Source: CBDCFV01 sp965216425
GTDB taxonomy: Bacteria; Chloroflexota; Dehalococcoidia; Lucifugimonadales; UBA3495
DNA length: 64,000 nucleotides
Assembly (NCBI GenBank): GCA_965216425.1
Contig: CBDCFV010000007.1
Coordinates: forward strand, 992,001 to 1,056,000
Reading direction: 5' to 3'
Part shown: piece after piece, positions 53,336 to 62,086 of the stretch
Position numbering within the stretch: the first letter of the stretch is position 1
Layout of the letters: each line of letters opens with the position of its first letter
The notes under the pieces: model-generated
Databases searched by the model: none
The model's input: the letters and a program-made list of their open reading frames with translations, nothing else
Told to the model about the DNA's origin: nothing
Program-made: the position numbers and the translations under genes

Positions 53336-56300
53336 ATGCTTGACGGTAGCAGCCTCCCGTTGACTCGGTGCCTCTCCGTAGACTTGGAGGTCGGTGTCAG
53401 GGACGGTCGAATCCACAAATTCGCCGGAATACGGGCGGATACTGGTCAGTGCTTGACTTTTTCCGGGCCGACCGGCCGGTTCGCCACGGCATTGGCCAGA
53501 TTGGATGAGCTGGCCGATGGAGCAGACTTCCTGCTGGGACATAACTTGATCGGGTTTGATTTGCCCCACCTCCAAGCCGCCAGTCCGGGGTTGCGGCTAT
53601 TGGAGCTTCCCGCAGTGGACACTCTCCGGCTCAATCCTCTTGCCTTCCCCCGCAACCCATATCATCACTTGGTCAAGCATTACCAGGATGGGCAGCTAAG
53701 ACGAGGGAGGATCAACGATCCGGAACTGGATGCGAGACTCACAATGGAGGTATTCAGAGACCAACAGGGAGCTCTCCGAAGCACTCCGCCAGACCTGCTT
53801 GCCGCTTGGCATGGGCTGACCTCGTCAGACGGCGGTGAGGGATTCGACAGGTTTTTTTCGACCATTCGGGCGTTGCGGAGACCGACTGATTCCGAAACCC
53901 TTGACGCAATTCGGGCGAGACTGGAAGGCATATCATGCCTGACGCAGGCCGCCGAGGTCCTTGCCGACATATCCCACTACGGCTGGCCGCTGGCCTACGC
54001 GCTGGCGTGGCTGTCGGCAGCCGGCAGCAACTCGGTCATGCCCCCATGGGTGCGGCATCAGTTTCCTGAGGCTGGGCGGTTGGTCCGCCGGTTGCGCGAC
54101 AGCGCCTGCTCCAACCCTGCATGTAGTTGGTGCCGGGAACATCATGACGCCTGCAAGGAACTTGCCCGTTGGTTTGGCTTCACGGCCTTCAGGCCGGAGC
54201 CGGTGGATGAGGCGGGACGGCCGATGCAGCAGTCGATTGCGGAGGCGGCGCTGGCAGGGGAGCATGTGCTGGGAATTCTGCCCACCGGAGTAGGCAAGTC
54301 GGTCTGTTATCAGGTGCCTGCGTTGTCCCGTTATAACAAGACAGGCGCTTTGACGGTGGTAATCTCTCCGCTGGTGGTCCTGATGGCCGACCAAGTAGCC
54401 GGGCTGGAAGCCCGGGGCATCTTCTCCTGCGTGACAGTCAACGGGCTTCTCTCCATGCCGGAGAGGGCCGATGCATTGGACCGGGTGCGGTTGGGGGATG
54501 CTGGCATCCTCCTGGTCTCTCCAGAGCAGCTTCGAAGCGTGTCGCTACGCAGGGCCTTGGAACAACGTGAGATTGGCGCTTGGGTGCTGGATGAGGTCCA
54601 TTGCCTTTCCGGATGGGGACATGATTTCCGTCCCGATTACCGATACGTTGGTCGTTTCATTCGTGAGAAGGCGGGAGATGGACCGGCACCCCCGGTGTTG
54701 TGCCTGACCGCGACGGCCAAGCTCGAAGTGCAAGCCGACATTGTGGGCTATTTCCTGCGGGAACTCGGAATCCAATTGAAGGTTTTCGACGGTGGTGCAC
54801 AGCGGACCAACCTGGAATTTGTAGTGGTCCAAACGAGCGGCGGGGAAAAGTTCGCTCATATTCACCAGATACTGGCGGCCGACCTGCCTGACGACAGTGC
54901 GGGGGGCGCCATAGTCTATTGCGCCACCCGCCGGAACACCGAAGAGGTCGCGGCGTTTCTGCAGGTCAAGGGAATGAAAGCGGACTACTTCCACGCAGGG
55001 CTGCCGCCCGAGACCAAGAAGAACGTGCAGGAAAGCTTCATCCGCGGTGAATTGCAGGTTATCGTCGCCACCAATGCCTTCGGGATGGGCATCGACAAGC
55101 CCGACGTGCGGTTGGTGGTCCATGCGGACGTTCCCGGTTCCTTGGAGAACTACTTGCAGGAGGCTGGCCGGGCCGGGCGGGACCAGCAGAAGGCGCGCTG
55201 CGTACTGCTTTACACCCAGGACGATGTTGAACGCCAGTTCGGCATGTCAGCCCGCTCGCGGCTTACCCGTAAGGAAATCCACGGTGTCCTCAGGGCAATC
55301 CGCAATATGGACCGTAAGAAGCGCTTGGATGGGGAGGTAGTCGCCACCACCGGTGAGATTCTGCTCGAGGACGAAGACAAGGCGTTCGAACGAGACTCGA
55401 CCACCGACGATACCAGGGTGCGCACCGAGGTGGCATGGTTGGAGGAGGCGGTCCTGCTGACTCGTGAGGAGAACCGGGTGCAGATTTTTCCTTCCTCTTT
55501 ACGGGTGAGTTCGGTGGCAGAGGCCCGAGCCAAGATTGGACAAGGCACAATCGCGACCCAATATCGAGACCAACTACTGAAGATCTCAGAGGCGTTGATT
55601 GAAGCTGACGCGGATGAGGGTATTTCCACGGACGAGTTAATGACCGCCTCAGGCTTGACGCCAGAGGGTGTGCGGAACGCGCTTTACGACCTGGAGCATT
55701 TAGGCGTTGCCAGCAACGACACTGCGTTGACCGCCTTTGTCCACGCAGGAGTGGAGCGGTCGTCCCGGGCACGCTTCAATCAAGCGGCGGCGCTGGAAGA
55801 AGGACTGATCGACCTGCTGCGCTTGGACGCGCCGGACCTGGGCGTCGGTGACAGCTCTGCGCTGCATGTCCGTGTCGCCACGCAACGCCTCAAAGACGAA
55901 GGTCATGCCTATGCCCTTCCTGAACGTCTGACAAGAATAGTGCGCAGCATAGCCGCTGATGGGCGCGGCGAGAACGGTAGCGGCGGGAGCCTTGGAGTGA
56001 GGGGATGGGATTCCGATACGATGCAGGTTACATTGCAACGGGAGTGGCGGGCATTGGTGAGGACGGCCGAGCTACGCCGCGCGGCCGCAGGACGCTTGCT
56101 AGACCACCTGCTCGCCTGTCTGCCGCCGGGGAGCCGGGGAACGGACCTCCTGGCGGAGACCACATTGGGCAAGCTTCTGGCGGCGATAAACTCCGATATG
56201 ACCCTGAGGAGTGAAGTTAGGTATCCCACCAGGCTGCTCGACCATGCGTTGCTGTGGCTACACGAGCAGGAAGTCATCAGGCTGAACAAAGGTTTAGCGG

Positions 56301-58450
56301 TGTTTCGGCCCGCCATGACGATTCGCTTGAAGCCGGAGCGGCGTGGATTTTCCCAATCCGATTTTACTCCTCTCAAGCTCCATTACGACGAACAGGTCGC
56401 GCAGATCCATGTTATGGCGGAATACGTCGACCGCGGATTGAGGGTTATGGCCGAAGCCCTGCGCTTGGTGGTGGACTATTTCAGCCTTCGCCGAGCGGAG
56501 TTCCTTCTCCGTTGGCTCCCGGACCGAGAGACGGAGATGTCACGCCAGACCACGCCGGAGTCCTGGCAGACTATCGTCGAAAACCTGAACAATCCCGTGC
56601 AGCGCCGTATTGTTGCCGACGACCAGGAGCAGACCAACGTACTGGTACTCGCAGGCCCAGGGTCCGGTAAGACCAGAGTCCTGGTACACCGCATCGCTTA
56701 TCTGATACGAGCCAGGCGCGAGAACCCTCGTGGCATCCTGGCGCTGGCGTATAACCGGCACGCCGCGGTGGAAATACGCCGCCGATTGATAGACTTGATT
56801 GGCGACGATGCCCGGGGAGTCATCGTGCTTACCTGCCACGTACTCGCCATGAGACTGGTGGGCGCCAGTTTCTCCGGGCGTGCAGATCGCCTGACGGAAG
56901 AGGCATTCCATGAAGTCCTCAGCGAGGCTGCGGCTATGCTTCGCGGTGAAGGGCTGCCGCCCGAAGAGGCGGATGAACAAAGGGCGCGGCTGTTGCGAGG
57001 ATTCCGTTGGATTCTGGTGGACGAGTACCAGGATGTCGGTCCAGAGCAGTACGAGCTTATTTCCTCTCTAGCCGGCAGGACTCTATCGGACGAGGACGAC
57101 AAGCTAAGCCTTTTCGCAGTGGGAGACGACGATCAGAATATCTATGCGTTTAATGGCTCGTCGGTGGAATTCATACGCCGTTTCGAGACGGACTACAGTG
57201 CGAGGCCTGCCTTCTTGACCGGGCATTATCGCTCCGCTGGTCATATTATCGCGGCTGCCAACTCTGTCATCGAACCGGCTTGGCAGCGTATGAAGGCCGG
57301 GCACCCTATTGAGGTTGACCGAGCGCGGAGGAGGGAACCTCCCGGGGGTGCGTGGACATTATATGATCCTGTTGCCCAGGGTAGAGTCCAAGTACTGCCG
57401 GTTGGCACGACTCCTGCCTCCCAAGCCCAAGCGGTTGTTTGGGAATTGAAAAGGCTGGCTGAGGTCGCGCCTGACTGGAGTTGGTCTAACTGTGCGGTGA
57501 TAGCTCGGGAATGGAGCTATCTGGACCCGGTACGCAGCCTTTGTGAACTTGAAGGCATCCCGGTGCAAATGGCCAACGAGGAGTTTTCGGGTGTCTGGCA
57601 TTTGAGGGAGACCAGACGGCTGGTGAAATGGCTACGGGATCGTGATTATAAACTGGTAACCAGCGTGGATATGAACGGTTGGTTGACCAACCAACCGGCC
57701 GGCCGTTGGACGAAGTTGCTCCAAGAGGCGGTAGCCGAATACGCTTTGGAGACCGGCGGCGTAGAAACGCCGGTGGACCACATCGTTGAATGGCTGGCGG
57801 AGTGGGGACGAGAAGTGCGACGCCGCCAGCGAGGTCTTCTCCTGCTGACCGCGCACCGCGCCAAAGGGTTGGAGTTCGACCACGTAGTTGTCCTGGACGG
57901 AGGATGGGACCGGGTTGGGCGTGGGGAAGACGCAGATGCACCACGCCGGCTCTACTACGTGGCCATGACCAGGGCGCGCCATACTCTCACCCTAGCTCGC
58001 TTTCCAGGGCCACATCCACTCCAGGATGTCTTGCGGGACAGTCCCTCGGTCCTGAAACGGGAGGCACTCTCCCACCTCCCACCGACAGCGGCGGAACTTG
58101 AACGCCGGTATCGAAGGCTAAGCCTGCGCGACGTGTTTCTGAGTTTCGCGGGGTACCGTCTGCCCAATCACTCAGTGCATCGCGCCATTGCCGCCCTCTC
58201 GCCCGACGATCTGCTACAGGTGCGAGTCAGGTCCAATCGTTGGGAGTTGGCGGATAGTAATGGGATGGTCGTCGGCCAGCTTGCGGCCAGCTTTGAGGCC
58301 CCTGTAGGCATGCGGCCCGCGTTTGCCACCGTCTGGGCCATTGCCACTTGGGACCGTGAACGGTCTGAACCCCAATTCAGAGAGGGGCTCAAATGCGATT
58401 CCTGGGAAGTGGTGGTCCCTGAGTTGGTGTTCGAGCCGAGCACGGGTTAA
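53336..58450 (+). CDS. Giant DEDD exonuclease-RecQ-UvrD helicase fusion
   Basis: 1704 residues in three parts. (1) About 1-170: DEDD exonuclease-like fold with CLSVDLEVGVRDGRIHKFAG (Asp/Glu), LLGHNLIGFDLPHL (Asp) and PELDARLTMEVF (Asp). (2) About 290-650: RecQ-type SF2 helicase with LPTGVGKSVCYQVPAL, VLDEVHCLSGWGHDFRPDY and YLQEAGRAGRDQQKARC, then accessory helical domains. (3) About 1090-1650: UvrD/PcrA-type SF1 helicase with LAGPGSGKTRVLVHRIAYLI, VDEYQDVGPEQYEL and LTAHRAKGLEFDHVVVLDGG. It should degrade and unwind DNA, suggesting repair or anti-phage function. Flanked by identical terminators (53128, 58545), so it is probably a monocistronic unit. Confidence 0.9.
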   Translation: MLDGSSLPLTRCLSVDLEVGVRDGRIHKFAGIRADTGQCLTFSGPTGRFATALARLDELADGADFLLGHNLIGFDLPHLQAASPGLRLLELPAVDTLRLNPLAFPRNPYHHLVKHYQDGQLRRGRINDPELDARLTMEVFRDQQGALRSTPPDLLAAWHGLTSSDGGEGFDRFFSTIRALRRPTDSETLDAIRARLEGISCLTQAAEVLADISHYGWPLAYALAWLSAAGSNSVMPPWVRHQFPEAGRLVRRLRDSACSNPACSWCREHHDACKELARWFGFTAFRPEPVDEAGRPMQQSIAEAALAGEHVLGILPTGVGKSVCYQVPALSRYNKTGALTVVISPLVVLMADQVAGLEARGIFSCVTVNGLLSMPERADALDRVRLGDAGILLVSPEQLRSVSLRRALEQREIGAWVLDEVHCLSGWGHDFRPDYRYVGRFIREKAGDGPAPPVLCLTATAKLEVQADIVGYFLRELGIQLKVFDGGAQRTNLEFVVVQTSGGEKFAHIHQILAADLPDDSAGGAIVYCATRRNTEEVAAFLQVKGMKADYFHAGLPPETKKNVQESFIRGELQVIVATNAFGMGIDKPDVRLVVHADVPGSLENYLQEAGRAGRDQQKARCVLLYTQDDVERQFGMSARSRLTRKEIHGVLRAIRNMDRKKRLDGEVVATTGEILLEDEDKAFERDSTTDDTRVRTEVAWLEEAVLLTREENRVQIFPSSLRVSSVAEARAKIGQGTIATQYRDQLLKISEALIEADADEGISTDELMTASGLTPEGVRNALYDLEHLGVASNDTALTAFVHAGVERSSRARFNQAAALEEGLIDLLRLDAPDLGVGDSSALHVRVATQRLKDEGHAYALPERLTRIVRSIAADGRGENGSGGSLGVRGWDSDTMQVTLQREWRALVRTAELRRAAAGRLLDHLLACLPPGSRGTDLLAETTLGKLLAAINSDMTLRSEVRYPTRLLDHALLWLHEQEVIRLNKGLAVFRPAMTIRLKPERRGFSQSDFTPLKLHYDEQVAQIHVMAEYVDRGLRVMAEALRLVVDYFSLRRAEFLLRWLPDRETEMSRQTTPESWQTIVENLNNPVQRRIVADDQEQTNVLVLAGPGSGKTRVLVHRIAYLIRARRENPRGILALAYNRHAAVEIRRRLIDLIGDDARGVIVLTCHVLAMRLVGASFSGRADRLTEEAFHEVLSEAAAMLRGEGLPPEEADEQRARLLRGFRWILVDEYQDVGPEQYELISSLAGRTLSDEDDKLSLFAVGDDDQNIYAFNGSSVEFIRRFETDYSARPAFLTGHYRSAGHIIAAANSVIEPAWQRMKAGHPIEVDRARRREPPGGAWTLYDPVAQGRVQVLPVGTTPASQAQAVVWELKRLAEVAPDWSWSNCAVIAREWSYLDPVRSLCELEGIPVQMANEEFSGVWHLRETRRLVKWLRDRDYKLVTSVDMNGWLTNQPAGRWTKLLQEAVAEYALETGGVETPVDHIVEWLAEWGREVRRRQRGLLLLTAHRAKGLEFDHVVVLDGGWDRVGRGEDADAPRRLYYVAMTRARHTLTLARFPGPHPLQDVLRDSPSVLKREALSHLPPTAAELERRYRRLSLRDVFLSFAGYRLPNHSVHRAIAALSPDDLLQVRVRSNRWELADSNGMVVGQLAASFEAPVGMRPAFATVWAIATWDRERSEPQFREGLKCDSWEVVVPELVFEPSTG

Positions 58451-58544
58451 GCGACTAATTTGGCCCAAAGAGGGCATGGGGCCTTCTGAGTAGTCGCAAA
58501 CCTTTCGCCCACAGCAACGGGTAGGTTTGTACTCGCCGGTGTGA

Positions 58545-58583
58545 CAAAGCCCCCGGCCAGCAGCGGCCGGGGGCTTTTGTTAT
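58545..58583. terminator. Bidirectional-type terminator after the giant helicase gene
   Basis: AAAGCCCCCGGCC / GGCCGGGGGCTTTTGTTATT, matching the terminator at 53128 except for the loop. It lies between the stop codons of two convergent genes. Confidence 0.85.
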
Positions 58584-58610
58584 TGCGTGAGGATGACAGG
58601 TCGGGTAGGT

Positions 58611-60299
58611 CTAGCGGGAGAGGACCACGTCCACCAGGGCGAGTTGGCCTTGGCTGACGGCGGCTAGGGCGCGTTCGAGGGCGGGCTTGAGTTCAGCGGG
58701 GTCTTCAACCCGTTCGCCGTGACCGCCGAAGGGGGCGACCAGTTCGGCGTAGTTGGGGCCGGTAATGTCTACTCCGTGGTGGATGCCGGTCCTGGCGGCT
58801 ACGCCGTCGGGGAAGAATTGCAGGTGTGAGCTTTGCATCGCCGCGTACTTGCCGTTGTTGAACACCACTATCATTATGGGGATGTTCTCTGCGGCGGACA
58901 CGCCGAGGCTCTGAGTGACGGGGTTGTAGAGGAAGCAGCCGTCACCCATGAGGGCGACCACCGGCTGCTGGGGCTTGGCAAGCTTCACTCCCAAGGCCAT
59001 TCCAAGTCCTTGGCCCAAGCCGCCGTTGGGATGGAAGTAGCTCTGGGGCTTGTTCCAGCCCAAGTGCCTGAAAATTGCTCCTCGATGAGTGATGGTCTCC
59101 TCCACGTAGACTGTGTCATCGGGCATGACCTCGCTCAACGCGGCGCACAGCCAGGCCGGGTCGATGGGGCTGTCGTTTTTGACGCTCTCCACGACTGAAT
59201 CCGCGCTGTCCTGCTGCTTGGCGTGTTCCGCGCTCCAGTAAGAACGCCGGTCGTCTGCCTTGTCAGATGTGGCTTCGGTGGCGTCCAGCAGCATTTGCAG
59301 GGTTGAGGCTACGTCGCCCTCCAAGTACACGTCGGCTTTGAGGGCTTGGTATACCAAGTGCTCTTTGATGGGGTTTTCGTCGATAACTACCACGTCGCCT
59401 TGCGCCGGGCCCTGCGTGGGCGGGTACCAGGGCGTGCGAGTACCCACCAGCAAGAACAGGTCGGAAGTTGACATAAACCGGCCCAGGTCGGATCCCATGT
59501 ACAGGGGGTGGTCCTTGGGGAAGTTGGCGTAGTTGGGGGCTACTTCTACTACGGGAATGGCGAACCGCTCCGCGAGAGTCACAAGGTTGTGGAACGCGGC
59601 AACGTCCTGGCCGCAGCCCTCTGCGACGATGACCGGGTGGGCGGACTTGGAAATCAGGCCGGCGACGTGCTTGACCGCCGAAGTGTCGGAGTACACTTTC
59701 GGGGCGGCGGGCGGTTTGGTCATCCTGGCCGGGGGCACCCATTCGGGACGCATGACCTCGATGGGTATGTCCAAGTAGGTTGGTCCCTTCGGAACCCGCT
59801 GGGCCAGTTCTCCGGCCCGGCTGACCGTCTCGTAAAGAGTATGGGAACTGGTAACGTGGCTGCTCCACTTGACGAAGGGGTCCACCAAGCGGTTGGGCCC
59901 GCCGACTACACTCAGGTTCCGGTACCACTGGGATCCGGGGTCGAATTCGGGGTCTTCCCCGTAGGTGATGGACTCTCCGGAGCAGACGATCATGGGAATT
60001 TCGGCCAAGTATGCGCCGTGGATTCCCAGCGACCCTTGAAGCAGACCCACGCCGGCGTGCAGCAATACGGCCTGAAGGCGGCCTGTCACCCTGGTGTAGC
60101 CCATGGCCATAGTGACCGCCAGGGTCTCGTGCCAGCAGTCAATGTACCGCGGGCCGTCTATCTCGTTGGTCTTCTGCCGGGCCAAGGCTTCCCACACGGA
60201 GGGCCACTCGGAACCCGGCGAGGATATGATGTAGTCCACTCCCAGATTGCGGAACGCTTCCAGGACGGCCTCGCCACCGTCAACTTTCTCGGTCGTCAT
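58611..60299 (-). CDS. Thiamine-diphosphate-dependent enzyme, distal gene of the Rieske gene block
   Basis: 562 residues of the acetolactate synthase/benzoylformate decarboxylase superfamily. N-terminal YIISSPGSEWPSVWEALARQ and activating Glu in YIDCWHETLAVTMAMGYTRV. C-terminal TPP/metal motif GDGCFLYNPVTQSLGVSAAE then FNNGKY. ATG 60299 has a perfect AAGGAGG. It lies downstream of the ring-hydroxylating oxygenase genes on the same strand, which suggests action on an aromatic or 2-oxo acid intermediate. This is inference; the substrate is unknown. Confidence 0.88.
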   Translation of the reverse strand: MTTEKVDGGEAVLEAFRNLGVDYIISSPGSEWPSVWEALARQKTNEIDGPRYIDCWHETLAVTMAMGYTRVTGRLQAVLLHAGVGLLQGSLGIHGAYLAEIPMIVCSGESITYGEDPEFDPGSQWYRNLSVVGGPNRLVDPFVKWSSHVTSSHTLYETVSRAGELAQRVPKGPTYLDIPIEVMRPEWVPPARMTKPPAAPKVYSDTSAVKHVAGLISKSAHPVIVAEGCGQDVAAFHNLVTLAERFAIPVVEVAPNYANFPKDHPLYMGSDLGRFMSTSDLFLLVGTRTPWYPPTQGPAQGDVVVIDENPIKEHLVYQALKADVYLEGDVASTLQMLLDATEATSDKADDRRSYWSAEHAKQQDSADSVVESVKNDSPIDPAWLCAALSEVMPDDTVYVEETITHRGAIFRHLGWNKPQSYFHPNGGLGQGLGMALGVKLAKPQQPVVALMGDGCFLYNPVTQSLGVSAAENIPIMIVVFNNGKYAAMQSSHLQFFPDGVAARTGIHHGVDITGPNYAELVAPFGGHGERVEDPAELKPALERALAAVSQGQLALVDVVLSR

Positions 60300-60407
60300 C
60301 GTAGCCTCCTTAAGAAGTGCTGGACCGCCTGCCTGCGACAAGTCCTGCTTGACGCCCATTATACGACGTTCGGGATTGGCCTTGGGCTGTGTTAACGTTC
60401 TGAAACT

Positions 60408-60836
60408 TCACCACGTAAGGCCCGGCTCGCGCTCCTGGAGCACTTCGCCGAAGAGGCTCAGGAGCTGATCAATCTGGAGGACGACAACATCGCCGGTATG
60501 GACCTGGTCGCCGCCCGTGGGCGACAGCCTGAGGTCTACCTCTTCGAAGTCCGGGCCTCCCCGGTGGGTGGAGGCAGTGCAGCGGAACTTCCAGCCTTGG
60601 CCGGTGGCGGCGTTGCGGTAGATTACTATGACCTTTGGGTTCTCTTCAGGCTGCACCAAGGACGTGGCGCTGCTGCGGTTCTTGTAAGCCAGGGAAGAAC
60701 CGGTCAGGGCCATCATGGTGCCGATGTAACCGACATCCGGGGTCCCGTCCTTGGATGAAGTGACGACGATGCACGGGTTTCCACTGGCCCTGGCATTGTT
60801 GATGCTGTCCTGTATCTCGTCGGTCAAATGGATCAT
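60408..60836 (-). CDS. Pyridoxamine-5'-phosphate oxidase-like flavin/split-barrel protein
   Basis: 142 residues. PCIVVTSSKDGTPDVGYIGT, LAYKNRSSATSLVQPEENPK and VIVIYRNAATGQGWKFRCTA follow the split-barrel flavin-binding pattern. It may bind FMN or F420. ATG 60836 follows GGAGAAG. It lies between the TPP gene and a repeat element. The catalytic role is unknown. Confidence 0.8.
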   Translation of the reverse strand: MIHLTDEIQDSINNARASGNPCIVVTSSKDGTPDVGYIGTMMALTGSSLAYKNRSSATSLVQPEENPKVIVIYRNAATGQGWKFRCTASTHRGGPDFEEVDLRLSPTGGDQVHTGDVVVLQIDQLLSLFGEVLQEREPGLTW

Positions 60837-60847
60837 GTCTTCTCCAT

Positions 60848-61005
60848 TAGGTACTATGTCAAAACCAATCAGCCTCGCTGATTTTCCCACGTCGCTGACC
60901 GAGGCTTATAGATTCCCGCCTGCGCGGGAACGACGTCCCTGCGCGGGAATGACGTCCCTGCGGGGGGAATGACGGGTTGGGTGCAGGAATGACGGGAAGT
61001 GTCAA
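60848..61005. repeat. REP-type intergenic element upstream of the split-barrel gene
   Basis: TAGGTACTATGTCAAAACC opens it, close to the split-barrel start codon. Then CGCTGATTTTCCCACGTCGC, the palindrome GATTCCCGCCTGCGCGGGAA, and three ACGTCCCTGCGCGGGAATG-type units. The usual TTTCTTA end is not seen. Confidence 0.7.
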
Positions 61006-61011
61006 CGTAGT

Positions 61012-61257
61012 CTACTCCCCAGGCTTCACCCAGCGGCACTCGGGGAGGTGGCCGTGGGCGCCGTTGTCGGAGCAGGTGCAGGGGATATCGTTCCGTTTGA
61101 TGTAGCCGGTGAGTATCAGGTAGGCATCGAAGCCAACGTAGAAGGTGTCTCCGGCGTCGATGGACTCGAAACCGGCGGCGAACGCCTGCCGGAGGACATC
61201 TCGAGAGGGCGATGTCATGAAGTGTTCATGGGCAGCAGAGCGGTTGGCGTAGGTCAA
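61012..61257 (-). CDS. Small Cys/His-containing protein in the oxygenase operon
   Basis: 81 residues. Conserved-looking features are VLRQAFAAGFESIDAGDTFY and a C-terminal CTCSDNGAHGHLPECRWVKP that could bind a metal. The ATG overlaps the upstream stop codon (ATGA), so it is translationally coupled to the 68-residue gene. Function unknown; an accessory role for the Rieske oxygenase is possible. Confidence 0.7.
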   Translation of the reverse strand: MTYANRSAAHEHFMTSPSRDVLRQAFAAGFESIDAGDTFYVGFDAYLILTGYIKRNDIPCTCSDNGAHGHLPECRWVKPGE

Positions 61258-61460
61258 GGCGTTTCCAGGATTTCCAGGACGTCCTGGGCGAACACCATTT
61301 CTTCCGTTCCCTCCAACGAGGGGTCGTTGGGCGACGAAAGGTAATTGACGGATATCCAGACACCGTCCTGGAAGTTGGTAACCACCTCTCCAGTGGACCC
61401 GTCGGCCAAACGGACTTTGCTGCCCGGTTGAATCAGCCTGATGTTGATTACTTCACTCAT
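61254..61460 (-). CDS. Small SH3-barrel-like protein in the oxygenase operon
   Basis: 68 residues: INIRLIQPGSKVRLADGSTG followed by EVVTNFQDGVWISVNYL suggests a small beta barrel. It starts one base after the oxygenase beta-subunit stop and ends overlapping the next start, so it is part of a tight operon. No family is recognised. Confidence 0.72.
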   Translation of the reverse strand: MSEVINIRLIQPGSKVRLADGSTGEVVTNFQDGVWISVNYLSSPNDPSLEGTEEMVFAQDVLEILETP

Positions 61461-61461
61461 T

Positions 61462-62007
61462 TTAGAAGAAAAAGGTCAGGTTCTTTGCCAATAGCACGTT
61501 CTGGTCCAGTATGATTTTCCGCCTGGCGATCTTCCATTCACCGCCGCGTTTCCGCAGCGTCTCTTCCCGTTTACCTACCAGGAAGTCGGTCTCTGTCTCG
61601 ATCCGGTTCCTGTAGATGATGAACCGGCACCTGATCGAAACGTCCTCCGGCTCCGACATTGACGGGGAGGCATCGAGAATTTGCACGTTGGAAACGATGT
61701 GGCATATCCGGGACAGGGGCTCCTCGGCCCAATGGACTCCGGTCAGTATCTGGTTCACCCGCCGGGTGAGGGTATCTTTCCCTTCGTCAAACCAGCTGAT
61801 GTCCTGGCCCTCGCGGGTGTACTCCCGCTCCAGTTCCCCGAACTTCACGTTCCTGCGCATGGGCATCCAGTAACGAATGTCGTCGTCAAGCAGGGAGAGC
61901 CATTCCTCGTATTGCCGGGCGTCCAACAACTCCGCCTCGGCGAAGAGGAACTGCTCGACTTTGTCCTTGAGGATGAGACGGGCAACGCTTTGGTCGGAGT
62001 AGGCCAT
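61462..62007 (-). CDS. Aromatic-ring-hydroxylating dioxygenase, beta subunit
   Basis: 181 residues of the SnoaL-like cystatin fold. FLFAEAELLDARQYEEWLSL then LDDDIRYWMPMRRNV and ISWFDEGKDTLTRRVNQILT are classic for the small subunit. RKIILDQNVLLAKNLTFFF closes it, as usual. It forms the alpha3-beta3 or similar oxygenase with the product of 62087. ATG 62007 or a TTG two codons upstream. A short REP copy separates it from the alpha-subunit gene. Confidence 0.9.
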   Translation of the reverse strand: MAYSDQSVARLILKDKVEQFLFAEAELLDARQYEEWLSLLDDDIRYWMPMRRNVKFGELEREYTREGQDISWFDEGKDTLTRRVNQILTGVHWAEEPLSRICHIVSNVQILDASPSMSEPEDVSIRCRFIIYRNRIETETDFLVGKREETLRKRGGEWKIARRKIILDQNVLLAKNLTFFF

Positions 62008-62049
62008 GTTCAACGGACTCCAGCCCAGATGCGCCTTATCCGGGTTGTT

Positions 62050-62076
62050 GGATTCCCGCCTGCGCGGGAATGACGG
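62050..62076. repeat. Single REP palindrome between oxygenase subunit genes
   Basis: GATTCCCGCCTGCGCGGGAA followed by TGACGG, without the longer flanks of the other elements. As a hairpin it could set the relative transcript level of alpha and beta subunits. Confidence 0.7.
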
Positions 62077-62086
62077 TGAGGCGGGA

